From positions 1,054,001-1,118,000 of the forward strand of contig NZ_JAHXYR010000001.1 of assembly GCF_019969845.1 (NCBI RefSeq): DNA of 64,000 nt, in the 5' to 3' direction. The notes below the pieces were generated by a model, which did not search any database, had not been told where the DNA came from, and saw nothing but the letters and a program-made list of their open reading frames with translations. The translations under genes were made by a program, and so were the position numbers. Source of the stretch: Sphingobacterium sp. GVS05A. GTDB taxonomy: Bacteria > Bacteroidota > Bacteroidia > Sphingobacteriales > Sphingobacteriaceae. Shown in pieces: positions 63,696-64,000 of this stretch. The number at the start of each line of letters is the position of its first letter. Positions within the stretch are counted from its first letter, which is position 1.

Positions 63696-64000
63696 ATGAT
63701 AAAAATCCTATTGGTAGAAGACCATATGGTGGTGCGCAATGGTATTAAATTGCTTTTAGAATCCCAGGATAGTTTTGAAGTTGTTGGGGAGGCTTCCAAT
63801 GGTAAGGAAGCGCTAGATTACCTGCAATCGAATCCAGATTCAGTTCCAGATATTATTTTGACGGATATCAGCATGGAGGAAATGGATGGTATAGAGCTTT
63901 TGCGGGTCTTATATAAGCAATATGGAAATATAAAAGTCGTCATCCTGTCGATGTTGAACCAGATTAATTATGTCATCGAGGGGTTTGAGTATGGACTTAT
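63696..64000 (+). CDS. NarL-family response regulator, 3' end outside window
   Basis: 101 codons are visible. The receiver domain begins MIKILLVEDHMVVRNGIKLL, phospho-acceptor Asp57 lies in ILTDISMEEMDG, and VVILSMLNQINYVIEGFEYG follows. The HTH should lie beyond 64000. The visible part is near-identical in wording to residues 1-95 of the regulator at 12184, so these are paralogues, but here the regulator is preceded by the degenerate kinase gene (9-base gap). Confidence 0.9.
   Translation, partial: MIKILLVEDHMVVRNGIKLLLESQDSFEVVGEASNGKEALDYLQSNPDSVPDIILTDISMEEMDGIELLRVLYKQYGNIKVVILSMLNQINYVIEGFEYGL

Noticed and set aside
1..64000. tRNA, rRNA or riboswitch genes
   Set aside because: No cloverleaf with CCA-type acceptor, ribosomal RNA or riboswitch core was recognised by eye; a covariance-model scan would settle it.

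Overview
The window is a piece of a Bacteroidota chromosome, most likely Sphingobacteriaceae (Sphingobacterium-like). The evidence is a SusD-type remnant, TonB-dependent receptors (one with a CarboxypepD_reg-like plug extension), membrane-anchored TPR or Y_Y_Y regulators with C-terminal HTH domains, a Bacteroidota-type GG-leader peptide, and promoters of the TTTG/TAnnTTTG (-33/-7) type with almost no Shine-Dalgarno sequences. No rRNA, tRNA, CRISPR array or intact insertion sequence was seen. The genus is an inference.

Layout. 1-2 kb: arginine catabolism (3' part of ornithine aminotransferase, then arginase). 2.1-2.4 kb: a noncoding array of 24 TTCGR/YCGAA motifs in strict 11-bp register, arranged as two inverted halves. 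2.5-9.6 kb: a phytate-utilisation locus (TPR-HTH regulator, TonB-dependent receptor, beta-helix lipoprotein, beta-propeller phytase). 9.8-16.9 kb: signalling genes (PAS histidine kinase with divergent NarL-type regulator; LytS-type kinase with LytTR regulator) and lgt. 17-22.4 kb: the imuA-imuB-dnaE2 mutasome operon behind a 27-bp palindrome. 22.5-30.6 kb: an L7/L12-like membrane protein, an HxlR/MFS pair with a readable operator-promoter, a DMT transporter, D-lactate dehydrogenase, a nitronate monooxygenase-like protein, aquaporin and threonine aldolase. 30.9-33.2 kb: a GH-A/GH16 beta-glucanase next to a truncated susD, the remains of a polysaccharide utilisation locus.

33.3-41 kb is visibly richer in A+T and looks foreign. 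It carries a RiPP-type cluster on the minus strand: a membrane protein fusing a degenerate C39-like domain to VKOR and DsbA-like domains, a 62-aa Cys-containing precursor with a GG leader, a strong 16-bp hairpin, two glycosyltransferases and a SpaB_C-like protein. A pyruvyltransferase and an AraC regulator lie alongside. My working idea is a disulfide-bonded and possibly glycosylated secreted peptide. This is the best candidate here for an undescribed system.

41-64 kb: a large Y_Y_Y/beta-propeller regulator, small membrane proteins of unknown role (some flanking a perfect 15-bp dyad), a GH1 beta-glucosidase, a very large alpha-2-macroglobulin, a siderophore-type TonB receptor behind a Fur-like box, a SIMPL lipoprotein, an orphan ECF sigma factor, and a degenerate histidine kinase (phospho-acceptor His apparently replaced by Arg) followed by a response regulator cut by the window edge. 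That regulator is a close paralogue of the one at 12.2 kb.
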